A stretch of DNA of 64,000 nt from Ulva prolifera (lineage: Eukaryota; Chlorophyta; Ulvophyceae; Ulvales; Ulvaceae): positions 372,001 to 436,000 of the forward strand of contig CM041199.1 of assembly GCA_023078555.1 (NCBI GenBank), given 5' to 3'. The position numbers and the translations under genes are program-made. Positions 11,655 through 22,515 of this stretch are shown piece after piece. The notes beneath the pieces are model-generated. The model was not told the origin of the DNA and did not search any database. It was given only the letters and a program-made list of their open reading frames with translations. Each line of letters opens with the position of its first letter. Position 1 is the first letter of the stretch.

Positions 11655-11662
11655 ATGATGAG
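11655..11662. repeat. Target-site duplication of the hAT element (left)
   Basis: ATGATGAG, repeated exactly at 12695-12702. Confidence 0.9.
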
Positions 11663-12694
11663 TAAGGTCCGCCAAAAACGTTTAATTCCAACTCTCCTAC
11701 GTTCCCTACGTCGTATGACATCACAGAGTTAAATAATACCGTATATTGCACCGTATGGCGTATATGATGCCGTATAAGCGTATATTGCACCGTATGCCCG
11801 TATAATGTACCGTAAATGTCCTCGATGACTTGTACGACGGTTATATACGGTTGCTTGATTGCATGCTGAGAGTACGGGCTAAGCCCCATGACGGTGTGGG
11901 AGTGTTCTAACCATCGCTGCACCGTGTTTTAAGCAGTGGAAACTGCTGAGCACCATGCTGAGCAGATTGACAACAAAGAGTCCAGGATGGGATTCGGTTT
12001 CAGTGTTTGTTTTCTCCGTTCACTCTTTTGTAATACAAAGAGTCCAGTACCCAACACAGTAAACTGGCTCAACTGCACATGATTACACAAGCTCTTATAG
12101 TTCATCGATCGTGTCAGGCAGTACAGCTGGGTCCCCCCTACTGGCAGGCGTTCCACGTGCCAGCCTGTCATTCTGCTTGATGTAAATGAGGTCACAGGCA
12201 CGTGCAAGTCCCAGGTTTGTGCGTGCCTTCACATACAACTGACCCCATTCAGTCCAGTTGCGCTCCGAAGCGCAGGCCGTCACAGGCATGGACATCACAG
12301 CAATGCGCAAAGTGCTTGCAATCTACCAAACATCAGCATATATGGCTTGTAGGCAAGCTCGGCCAAGGGTTGATGCCGCATCAGTGATGCGCTGCACGCC
12401 AGCTTGGGCAGAAGGCAAAGCAGGCGTATGAAGCGCCGCGGCGGCGCATGTGCTCATAGTGGACCAGTACTTAACCGTATATGACCAACGTATACAGCGT
12501 ATATGATCAACGTACATGGCGTATATACCTAACATATATGGCGTATATGGGTCTCCGTCTGCAGCGTATATGGGTCACCGTATGACCGTATGAAACGCAC
12601 CGTAGGACCGTATGGGAAACCAAGATAAATACTATGGTAATCACCTTTAATGCGTATACGGCATTTCATACGAATACGTGTTTGGCGGACCTTA
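11663..12694. mobile_element. hAT-type DNA transposon, deleted non-autonomous copy (1032 bp)
   Basis: The terminal inverted repeats are TAAGGTCCGCCAAAAACG at the left and, reverse-complemented, TAAGGTCCGCCAAACACG at the right (17 of 18 match). They are flanked by a perfect 8-bp direct repeat ATGATGAG (11655-11662, 12695-12702). An 8-bp duplication is the hAT hallmark. Both subterminal zones (about 11735-11870 and 12470-12665) are packed with ACCGTAT / CGTATA motifs, which probably serve as transposase-binding sites. Between them remains a C-terminal piece of a hAT transposase gene. Too little coding sequence is left for the element to move itself. Confidence 0.9.
12095..12430 (-). pseudogene. 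hAT transposase C-terminal remnant
   Basis: The minus strand encodes ACASERNWTEWGQLYVKART followed by LARACDLIYIKQND. This matches the hAT C-terminal dimerisation block (consensus of the type SSxxxER.WS...R.RL....DLVYV..N). Immediately upstream on the same strand lies an Ala-rich stretch (CAAAALHTPALPSAQAG) with no clear join. The DDE core and DNA-binding finger are absent, so this is what is left of the gene in an internally deleted transposon. Its placement inside the 8-bp-duplicated inverted repeats confirms the superfamily independently. Confidence 0.75.
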
Positions 12695-12702
12695 ATGATG
12701 AG

Positions 12703-13185
12703 CGATGGCGGGTGCATGTAGGGGTGAAGTGTGCTCGCCATCTTCTAGTAACTCGATAAAGCACCCCCAAATTACATCGGATGTTGAGTACTTTTGTCTC
12801 GAACAAAACCATATCAATCATGTGATGAGAGGTCCGACTCAGCAAGTGATGGCACATGTGCACCATGGCTGATATGCTCGCCGTGCCATCCGGTCAACAC
12901 CACATGGGGTGCATCCCCGACTGAGGTACCACAGAAAGTACAAATAATGCCATTGGAGACATGTGTGTATATTTCAATCAGCTTTTTGCAATGGCACGCT
13001 TTTATATAAAATCCCTTCCACTGCACTCTCCAATGTCCAGTTGTTGCACAGCACCGCAAGCTTGGCGCCCATGGTCTCCGTGCTGGAAACCTGAAAGCAT
13101 CTTATATACAGATGAACTCAACTTGCAGGTGAAGCAAATACGTTCCATGCAATAGCTCTGTTGTAAAATGGTCAGACCTGGTACA
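12703..13185. other. Intergenic, no gene seen
   Basis: No coding sequence is recognised between the hAT element and the stop codon of the histidine-phosphatase-like gene. It should include that gene's 3' untranslated region. Confidence 0.5.
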
Positions 13186-14797
13186 TCACAAGCACTGCGG
13201 TGGCTTCATACACCTGACCTTCATAGGGAAGTCATCTCGTACGGTTGCATTGCTCAAGTCTATAAGCCTCATCTCTGCTGGCCTGCATAGACACTTCATC
13301 TTAGCCTGACAAGCCAGAACCAACTTTTCTACTATGCAGCTGTCCACTTCAGACAAGCTGATCTCAGGCGGACAATGCAGGAGACACATGCAAGTACATG
13401 CTGGAGCTGGCCAGAGACCCATACCTGAAGCTTAGCTGCCAGTGATTACGGAGATCGATTCCTAGCAGTGCTGCCTGGAGCACAGACAGCACGGTGGAGT
13501 CAGGGGCGATAATGACGACAAGCTCCTCGCTGTATTGCGTTTCCATAACGCTGAGGGTTTGCCGGACTCTGACAAGGACATCTTGCACACTCTCATTTGG
13601 TGTGCCATCACTCCCTGAACAAACGTGCCACCGTGCAAAAACATGCCCATGCCGTGAACATCTGGCAGGTATACGGAATGACAATCCATGATACTCTGGA
13701 GAATTGAAAGCAGCCCTGATGGTAAGGATCTTTCACATTTTCCTCAACTGTATCAGCTTCGGTAATCTGTGGCTGTGTGGTCACAAAACACATCAGAGCA
13801 TTGCAACAGCTGGTGTTAATGGCACACCTCTTGCCGGCTTCCACAAAGCAGATGCTGCATCCCCTTGTTGCAAAATTGGAATGACCTCAGCATCTGGCAT
13901 GCGGTCTAATGCGCCCAAGCCCCGCGAATCCAGGAAGCTATACTCTGGCACTAGGCGAGAGCGCCCCAGGCCCAGCGTCACAGCCAGAATCTCAGCCGTC
14001 TGATAGCTTGAGGAGGTGGTGGCTGCCCACAACCAGGCAGAGGTATTCTCACATACTGGAGCCAGGGACGGTGTGAGGTGCTTGATGACTTGCTGTTTAC
14101 CTGAGGTTGTCAACTCAGCATACCGTGACTGCTTGTTGACCGGATTACTGTATCCGATTTGGGCAGCATCCGCTTCAGATTCACCCGCATGAACCTGCAA
14201 ACTGGTCAGTTTGCACGCTGTTCAGCTTGTGGCAACTTGGGCATGACTTGCAGACTTCGCAAGGTCGTGCCAGTGCCAGCACGGTGCCTAGTCCTGGATA
14301 TCGATGCAATGCAATCAGTAATATGTAAATGTCTCATCGATCAGATAGACAAGGAACTTGCAGGGAGGAATTGCCGGCATCCAGCGTACTCAATTTTAAT
14401 GCTCGTGGTGGCAGTCTACACAATCACGCATGTGCACCGATCCATGTTGGCATTCCTCCCAGATTAACCGTTCTGTATGTAATGGCGGCCTCCATACCAG
14501 GACATATGTGTTGTTCAGCTCGATCGCCGGAAACCTGACCAGGGCAGCTTCAGTTTTTGAGGCATGGACCAAATTCAGCACAGCAGCTCCTGTCAGCAGC
14601 ATAGCACGTCTACTGTTTCCGTCTACAGCAGTCTGATCACGAGCACACATCTGGCATGTGACCTCTGCTAAATTGTACTTCGTTGGTCTGGTCCAGGAAG
14701 ATCGTCGCAAGGCAAGATCCCGGGCACATGCCGTCTGCAATGTCGAGCCCGACAGCTGAAGCATGCCGCGAGATGGATCAGGCCGCAGCTGAACCAT
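13186..14797 (-). CDS. Plastid histidine-phosphatase-superfamily (phosphoglycerate-mutase-like) protein
   Basis: Four exons join with matching phases and GT-AG borders: 14797-14498, 14194-13828, 13695-13425 and 13282-13186, giving 344 residues. Residues 63-80 (SRRAMLLTGAAVLNLVHAS) look like a twin-arginine thylakoid-lumen signal behind a chloroplast transit region, so a lumen location is inferred. The rest follows the plant phosphoglycerate-mutase-like family: NTYVL/VHAGESEAD, SYQTAEIL, VPEYSFLDSRGLGAL, GTPNESVQDVLVRVRQ, ETQYSEELVVIIAPDST, LSVLQAALLGIDLRNHW, EMRLIDLSN. The usual RHGE catalytic motif reads HAGE (residues 102-105), with Ala where the phospho-accepting His should be, and the second His region reads IIAPDST. 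Classical phosphatase activity is therefore doubtful. A related land-plant group is, as I recall it, similarly altered. The C-terminal exon is the least certain. Confidence 0.85.
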
Positions 14798-15362
14798 TTA
14801 TTCACTTCTGCTGCTTTTGTGTGTGTTCTAAAAGGTTGAGAAAGGCGTACACGTGCTTAAGGCATGACATGCAGGGCCTGTGTGTGACGAGTTCCTTTGA
14901 ATAGTGGGTGACACAACGACAAGGAATTGTAAGGCACACAAGCGGCCGCAAGCATATGTGTAAGCAGATTCTAGGCCGCTGCCATTCACACTTGGTGATA
15001 GACTTTGCGCGGCAATGCGTCGGAGCATGCCGTGGTGGACATGTGACCCAGAAGTGCAATCGGCCGTGAACTGTCGAATCAAATAACGGGTTGTCGATGA
15101 TCAAACGTCGCATATGTGGCGTGGATCTTACGTTATTGCAACAAGCTCCATTCAGCTGCACAGTTGGCAAAATTCACGTCGCTGGAGACGTCTTCCAATG
15201 TCCATGTAGCCATTCTCAAACACAGTGTGTCCGTTGGATCGCAAGGCCCAGCACGAGTCATTGCCTCATATAAAGTCTAATCACAGACAATGTCTCTGAA
15301 CCCGTAAAGCACAGTGCACTGCAGTGGGCATGTACGTACAGACGTCATTCCGCCTTGCCTTG
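14798..15362. other. Intergenic, no gene seen
   Basis: This is the space between two minus-strand genes and presumably holds the promoter of the histidine-phosphatase-like gene. I see no convincing TATA box or coding exon. Confidence 0.4.
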
Positions 15363-17406
15363 TCAGGCCTTGAGCTTCTGCACTGATTCCTTCAGAAGCT
15401 TGAAGTCGTGAAGCAAAACTTCAAGCTGTTTGGCAAATCTGTTGACAGCTTCTTCCATCGACTGTACGGATCCGTTGTACATGCAAGACATCCTCTCGTT
15501 CTGCATTACAGAATCACAGCTGTGTGATTTTTCATGCAAGAAATAGTCATTGAGCGTGTCATGGCCGGATTCAATACCAAACTGTGACATATTTAGCTGA
15601 TGCAGCAATGTTGTTGCTGATTATGTTCCCAGCGGCATCCTTCCTCGCTCGTGGGCTACAAATAGGTAAACTCCACATCGCAGGAATTTCAACACAAACA
15701 AGTTCACACACCAATTCCGTGTCCCTTAGTTGCGCTGCCGTTTTCGCTTCAAGATCCGCACACCTTGACTTCCACAACATGTTCTCTTCTATCAAACCTT
15801 GAAGCTGCTGCTGGAGGCATTCTAGCTGTACCATATCTTGGGTTTCAGCGCATTCGCACACAGTTGCATGCGCCTTTTCATTTGTTGGAAATTCACAAAC
15901 ATTGCCTTTGCTTCCATCCTGCAATTTGGCCTGTGTTACCGATAGAATACAGCTGCATTCGAATTGCTTCACCACAAGCAGGGCAGTGGCATGCATGCAT
16001 CTACTAGGCCTTACTGGGGAGGTACTATGCATGACATCTTCATGTCTGTCAGCAGGGCTCATGAGTTCTGGGTGTCGATTTGCTGACATGGGTCGCTCAT
16101 CGTCTGATTTTAATGGCGAGTCAACCCAAGGGACATCCGTTGCAGTTAATTCATTTGTTGTCTTAGGCATGCACGGTTGCCTCAACATCTTCTGCACTTC
16201 CTTGTAATGAGACTGCACGTGGGCTTTCATGGGTTCAAACATTGAATGTGCTAGTCTGAAACAGGTCGCAGTACATTCATTGTCATGGCGGTAAATACAC
16301 AAGGGGTGACAAGAGAAACAGTTCTGAAAGCGTGGCATGGCGGGCAGGTTGACGCATTGCCATACATGCTAAGAACATCTTCTGGGGAATTGTTGCACCT
16401 TGTTTTTCAGCTGTGTTCTCAATGTCTTGGTCTTTCTCTGCTTTCCTTCTCGAAATGGCTTGACCTTTGCTGCAGACGTTCACTCCCTGAGTGCATGCCA
16501 AGCAAAGTGATATCGCATCTGCCACAGGTGCAAGCGCACAAAGCACAATTTACGTGCGCACCCTCCAATTCTTCCTCAAGTTGGCATACATTGCGGTAGA
16601 TAGATTCGCCTTCTGGTTCATTGGTGGCATTGTTGACATCGTCATGTTGTGGAATGCATTGTGTTACACAAGCTGCCGTCTCAGCGGCGCCCAGCCTGCG
16701 TAGGGTGCTAGTCACAGGCTCCGCCTCAAACATCATATCAAGGCATGGACAGGATTGAGAAGCGAGCATCACACCTTTTTGGGGCCTGGCGGGTCCGTTT
16801 TCTTTCCAATCCATGGCTCACAACGGACTTGCGCTTCCGTTTTGTGATTTTGGTGTTGTTACCTTTCTGGTCATCAGCCTGTCTGCCAAACCCGATTACT
16901 GTCTTGGATGTGGTTTGATCAAATGTATCAACAGCATTTGTAGCAGCCATGGCACTTCGCCGAACAATCAGCTCTTCCATGCTGTCACCTGAACGGCAGG
17001 CCACCCCATCGCGGCAACTGCGTTCCTGAGCCTGGAGCACGTTGCCCGTTGAGGCACAAGTTTGCGCGTAGCTACGCTTCTCCGGTATAGCTGCGCAATT
17101 CCTGCGACTGTCCTGGGATGGTTGATCCGGTGCTTGTGTCATATCTTCCTCGTCAACAAACACAGCGTTTGTAGGCGCAGTTCCTTTCTTCGCATTTCGA
17201 CCTTTGGCCGAGATACTTCTATGCCCTGAAGGACATATCCCGAATGAAGGGACTGGCGACAGGTTCTTTTCTCTTGCATGATTGGTACCGACGCCCTTCC
17301 CTGGCTGAAGCGGCCGTTGACCGCGTGCACCTCCACCTTGCAATCTGTCGTTGCCGTTACGTTGCAGTGCAGCCGGTGCGGGCGGGCCAAGCTTTTTATG
17401 CGTCAT
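15363..17406 (-). CDS. Hypothetical Cys-rich coiled-coil protein (multi-exon)
   Basis: A run of minus-strand open segments reads like one spliced gene, though exon borders are only partly resolved. The first ATG in the leading frame is at 17406 (MTHKKLGPPAPAAL). Exon 1 is basic and low-complexity, ending with a nuclear-localisation-like KITKRKRKS near 16.83 kb. A second segment (about 16.73-16.42 kb) carries NVCQLEEELEGAHVNC. A third starts after a CTTTCAG acceptor near 16.33 kb with a Cys/His cluster (NCFSCHPLCIYRHDNEC) and ends in heptads (LECLQQQLQGLIEENM, DLEAKTAAQLRD). The last exon ends FKLLKESVQKLKA and stops at 15363. I do not recognise the family. Nuclear localisation is inferred from the basic stretch only. 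Confidence 0.5.
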
Positions 17407-18255
17407 TTCAATCGTAACTTGTGTATTGAGGGGCAGCGAAGTCTCGAAGACGGTGGAACGAACGTGAACGCTTGTACAAAATACTGTGGAGTATACTCGG
17501 CCTTGGTGGGCGCATCGGTGCTTTCTCGTCGCAGAATTCAATTCTCAGACATGGACTGACGAACTCTCTGCAAGGTTGCATGAAGCCTGCCGAGGGGCTG
17601 CTCCTGTGTCTGCAGTGCGTGCTCCGTGACGGCAACGCGGCGACAGTCAGTGGAATGTACGCGTCGGCTCGAGCTCTGCGCCTCCATTGATTGAAAGTGC
17701 AGATGCGCAATATATAATCTAAGCTCTCTATATATAATCCACGGAGGACGCGGCTGGGGGGCCGCGGACAGTACAGATTGCACCTGATGTGAAACACCTG
17801 TACCATCCTGTTGCAGCATATGATCACCTCATGCTCCACAGTGGAGCGCTGTTATGGCTCCTGACACACTTAGGACCGAGCTCGAAACCTCGTCCGCACT
17901 CCTGATCGAGGAACCGCTGAAACCCCGCTTTTATTACTGGAATCCCGCGTTCCGACTTGTGACACCAACAGCAAGCTTCTTGCATGGTTGCCTTTCCATC
18001 TCATGACAACAGCGGATGGTATGTTTGGCTCTCAACAGCATCGATTGCTTGGAATGTGTCGTTGTACAGCCAGTGATCGGTTTCCATCTGCATAAGTATC
18101 CATGATCTCTGCTTCTGCCTGGTGGTGCCGCGCGTCACGATGCGTGCTGTTGGTCGCCAAGAATGCCATTGTGAAGAAAACATGCTGGAAAGGCGCACCT
18201 CTTGTGCCAATCACAATTACGTGGCAACACCCCTCCCCCTGACCCCTGGCCCCTG

Positions 18256-18275
18256 CCCCCCCCCCCCCCCCCCCC
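18256..18275 (+). repeat. Poly-C tract (20 C)
   Basis: Uninterrupted run of 20 C inside a pyrimidine-rich stretch (about 18230-18290). The length in the assembly may be inexact. Confidence 0.9.
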
Positions 18276-19303
18276 GCCTGACCCTCCGATTCGCTCGCGC
18301 GAGACGTGTTTGTATCATGGAGTCAGGAGCGAGCGTAGTGACACACTGTTCACTAAGGCGCCCCAGGTGGTGCTCAACAAATATCACTCGCCCAGGGTAT
18401 GATAAGGGTGCGACCAGGGTGCCTCAGGGCCTTGCTGCAGAATCGCAGACCCCAGGTTTGACCATCTAAATTGAAAGACAGACATGGATCACCTTCCTGT
18501 GGAGTCCTGCTGCGCTTGCTACCATGCTAGTAACACCACATGGGGACCATGCCATGCAGACATGCTTTTCAGTTTGTTGTGTGGCGACACAGACTGTACT
18601 ACTGACATACATGTCACACATGCACAACAGTATCAGCAATCTCCCTGGTGGGGCCACGAGCTGTATACACGGGGCTTAATTTTGGTGCACTGCACACCTC
18701 CAACGCACAGGACCTGTGCACATGTGCACGCAGTGATCTTGCTGCATCGTGATGCCGCTCTCCCAGGGCGCAGAAATCACGCTGAAAAGGTGGGCCTGGC
18801 GGGGTGCTTTTAAACTAGTACATGCAGGTGTTTGATCGAGTTGCCGGTCCCCCACACAATCTCTTGGCGGGGCTCCACCCAAGCTACGATCACAAGCACC
18901 CTTAAACAAGCATGCACATGCACATGAGGGGGCGGTGTGCGCAGGCGTAGGATGCGTGGATATTATCTAATAGAAGCCTGAGCCTTCCGTGCTTGACATG
19001 CAGATGCATCTGCGCGTCGTGACGGTGCTCGCCCGTTGACGCGACTCGTGGCTTCGCGAACGTTTACCCCTAAGCCACACTTGCGAGGAAGTCACAGCGA
19101 ATGGTGGGCCTTGCTCGCTGTGCTAGGCCAGCAAAGTACGAAACTTGGCAGAGTCGGATAACATCTTGGGGAAGATGCTGTGCCTAGGCAGTTTGCACAG
19201 CTCAGTCGCGTCTGTGTATTGGGTCCACTTGATTCGATACGCAGCCGTTGCATATGAGAATTTAGACTGGATAGACAGGCACGTTAAGCAGAATTGTGCA
19301 AAT

Positions 19304-19322
19304 TATATATATATATATATAT
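19304..19322 (+). repeat. (TA)n microsatellite
   Basis: Pure alternating TA/AT run about 60 bases before the TraB start codon. It could sit in the promoter or 5' untranslated region. Confidence 0.85.
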
Positions 19323-19383
19323 CAACCGTCGATAGTAGCCAGTCCATGTGGCGGCAGTGAAAATCGGGCAGCAAGACTCTAGC

Positions 19384-22052
19384 ATGTCTACCGTTGCATC
19401 GTCGTGCAACCCCTCGACCGCATTCCCACGGCGGTCCCGCACGCCTGCGACATGCAGATCAGCTAAGGCTGCCATGTCACAGTCAAGCGCTTCATATCGT
19501 TGCGTGCAATGTAATGTTGTTGCGTCGGCCGATGCAGTTCCCGCGCAGGTATGCACCCATATCAGAGCCGAATCAGAGCCTTCTTGAACGTACACTAGAA
19601 TTCAGCGAATTTCATCGGCAAGTCCAGCCGAAGCGATATCCTGTGGACTATTTGATCTTGCGCTCACTGGGAATACCTTTGTTGTGCAGATCCCACAATT
19701 GTCGGGACGCCTGCGCGACTACACCGCCGTTGTGGATGTCCCAAACCCCCAGAGCTCTACTGGGCACACAAAAGTCTACATTTTGGCAGTCTCACACGTA
19801 TCGCAACGTTCTGTGACTGACACCGCAGATTTGATTGAAGCAGTGCGTCCGGATGTAGTTATGATTGAAGTGTGCAAGGACCGCCTTGGCCTCCTTGCCA
19901 CACCGTTCCCTCGCGGAGAGGGTGTGTGGCACACGCCTGCAGTGCGGATATCGGGCATCCCGGATCTGCCGGGCTTTCCAAAGGACGAGGATCTGTTGTC
20001 GCAGCTGATATGCAAGCCTGGTCGGCCAATCAGCACCATGGATATCGAGGAAGATGCCCGCACTCTGCAGGCAACCGGCTTGTTCCGAACTGTGCAGCCC
20101 AGTGCTCTGCCAGGAACAAATCAAGATGCTCCACTCTTCATACTTCGGCCAGATGCAGACGCTGGTGAGAGGTGCGCGGTCCGTTTGGACACGGTGCCGC
20201 CATTCAATGCAGTTGACTTCCGCTGTGACCTCCGCTCACTTCCGCCAATCACGTCATTCTCACTTCGAGTCGAATCGACAGCTCAGGCGGCGGGTGCCGA
20301 GCTGCCAGAATCTCGTGCGAGTGACATTGAAGCCCATGTGAAGGACCAGGCAGGCAGTGAGGATGCCAGGACGCTGCAAGTGCTCATGGAGGCACGTGCT
20401 CGAATCCTAGCCGCCGCAGACGCCCCTGTACCACTGTGTGTACAGTTCGAGAACGTGGAAACTGGCATTGTCGAGGCTGTTCTGCGTCTTGCGACCCCCG
20501 GAGTATTTGTGACCGGGCTCGAGTCGTCTGCCTCCGGTGGCATGGGCTTCGGAATAGAAACGTTCAGAGCGCCGCAGCGGAATGGTGGCCTCAAGGTCGG
20601 CCTCACGTCGATGCTGCCGGCGGAGGCGCTCGAGCGACTAGCGCGGCAGCACCACGGCGAAGAGCAACTGGTGGGTGCCGAGGTCTCAGATGAAGAAGGT
20701 GGTTCCTCTGGGGATCAAGCTGGCGGACTTGCGACACTGCCCCACGAGGTGCTACAGGGCCGTGGGCGAACGTCCTGGCGCCGCTGGGGATGGCGCGAGC
20801 TGGCCACGGCCGCCGACGAAGACCCTGAGCCGCAGCCGCTCAAGGACGTGCTGGCAAACACAATGTCAGAGTGGTATGGCAACCTGCAGCGACAGGCTGG
20901 CACAACGGTTGGTGTGGGCAGTGGTGACGTGTGGCGGGTGTGCCTCCTGAAATTTCGTCATTTTGAGTGCCGGAGAAGGACTGACTAGTCCACGCTTGCC
21001 GTGGTGAAGCGTGCACATGCTGTATGCATGCGTTGCCACCAAAGCCTGCGAACCTAGCATAGGCCGTTTGCAAGAACCAGCGCGTATGGCAGGAGCGAAC
21101 AGGGCGCTGCAGCTGCGCGTCACAACACAGACATCTCACCATTGTTGACATAGCAGGACTGTGTAGGCGGCAGCAGAGGCGGCTGCAAGAGTAGGGACAG
21201 CTCAGGTGATTCTCGGGGACAGACCGGCCTTTGTGACACAACGGCGGCTAGCGCAAGGTATCTGGGGTGCCCTCGCACCTCGGGCTGCAATCGGGCTGGT
21301 AGGGTTCAATGTCGCGGTCATCGCCGGCGCTGCACAGATCGTGCCAGCGGCAGTGTCGTATGAGGCGATGGCTGCGTCACTTTTAACCACCCTGGTGCTG
21401 CTGACCCCTGTTGTGCTCCCATACTTTGAGATGTGGCGTTTCAGTCGTTTAAGTGCGCAAGATATTGAAGACACTGTGGACCTTCCAGAGCCAGTCCAGC
21501 AGAATATGGGGCAGTTGCTGAAGATCAAGGGAGAGGACGCGCTGCTGGACTGGCCTGGCGCTAGCGAGAGCATCCTTGCTGAGCGCGACTTGTACATGGC
21601 GAAAGCCCTCGCAGCTGCAGCGCAAGGTGCGTGCTTGGCTCCTTTATGTATGTGGTGGCGAGGTGTCTGTGACATGGGCCGTTGGTGTGTTGTAGTCGCC
21701 TCCAAGTTTGGCTTCCAGATTTGACATACCAAGACAGGCTTGAATGCACCTGTGTCTGTGGTGGGACACATGTGCATGCCATTGAGAAGTTGTGTGCGTT
21801 GCAGGGAAGGACGGACAGGTTCCAGCTTTTGTCATGGACCAGGTGGACGGTCACACTGTTTATCGGTACATGATGGCTGATGGAGCTCCTAACAAATCTG
21901 CGCCTACTGGCAAGGGTGATGGTGCCTATCAGCCCCTGGGTGATGTAGAATCAATTGTCGCAGTCGTTGGGTCTGCACACGTGAGGGGAATTTGCTCCAA
22001 GTGGAAACAGGCATCGCAGGATGTGGCTGTTGACAAATTGTTAATCTCATAA
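19384..22052 (+). CDS. TraB-domain protein, probably organelle-targeted
   Basis: Four exons (19384-19548, 19690-20937, 21167-21626, 21805-22052) join in frame with GT-AG introns (CGCAG/GTATGC, CGG/GTGTGC, CAAG/GTGCGT) to give 706 residues. The N-terminus (MSTVASSCNPSTAFPRRSRT) is Ser/Ala/Arg-rich and acid-free, as in transit peptides. The TraB/PrgY fold is seen in YILAVSHVSQRSV (about 86-98), RPDVVMIEVCKDRLGLL, VILGDRPAFVTQRR, ILAERDLYMAKAL, and IVAVVGSAHVRGICSKW near the end. The second family GxxH motif is present (GSAH, about 680-683), while the first is AVSH (88-91), with Ala for Gly. Two hydrophobic stretches (about 512-530 and 540-560) may be membrane segments. A long insert of roughly 300 residues separates the two halves of the domain. 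Plant TraB proteins are membrane-associated organelle proteins; the exact role here is unknown. Confidence 0.88.
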
Positions 22053-22515
22053 GAGTGGTGGAAGGTTGCCGCAGACTGATCCTTTCAGCTGTACATTAAA
22101 TTCCGTCGTGGGCATTCTGTTGTATGCACTTCCATTGTCATTTGGTGAGACCTGTGCATGCTTAGGCGCAAACAGATCCCAACTTATGAGACAAATCCCG
22201 TAGCTCGTGCGCAGCAGGGACACCTTCCTATGGCGCTGGCAGCGCATACGACCGCTTCTGGTCAGGCATGGTGCCACTCGCTCAGAAAATACCATATTCA
22301 GTTTGACATCGCGGTGTGCTGCATCGGCGCTGAACCCCGCGTGTGCAATTGATACGTAGAATGTGCCAAATTACAGGAATCTGGCCGGATACAGCTCGTG
22401 CATGATAAGGCACGTGTATGCTTGGGCGCTGGACTGTATCGGTACAATGCAAAAGATGAACCAACAGGGTAGAGTGGAGGAGGGAGGAAACCGGACAGCC
22501 AACTGCACCTCCGTG
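22053..22515. other. Convergent intergenic gap, nothing seen
   Basis: Lies between the stop codons of the plus TraB gene and the minus transposase-like gene. No transposon terminal repeat could be identified. Confidence 0.4.

Larger units (their letters stand above)
17407..19383. other. Intergenic region between divergent genes
   Basis: About 2 kb separate the start of the minus coiled-coil gene and the plus TraB gene, so both promoters should lie here. It holds a 20-base C tract and an AT dinucleotide tract (listed separately), and repeated TATATAATC at about 17.71-17.75 kb. No exon is recognised. Confidence 0.4.
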
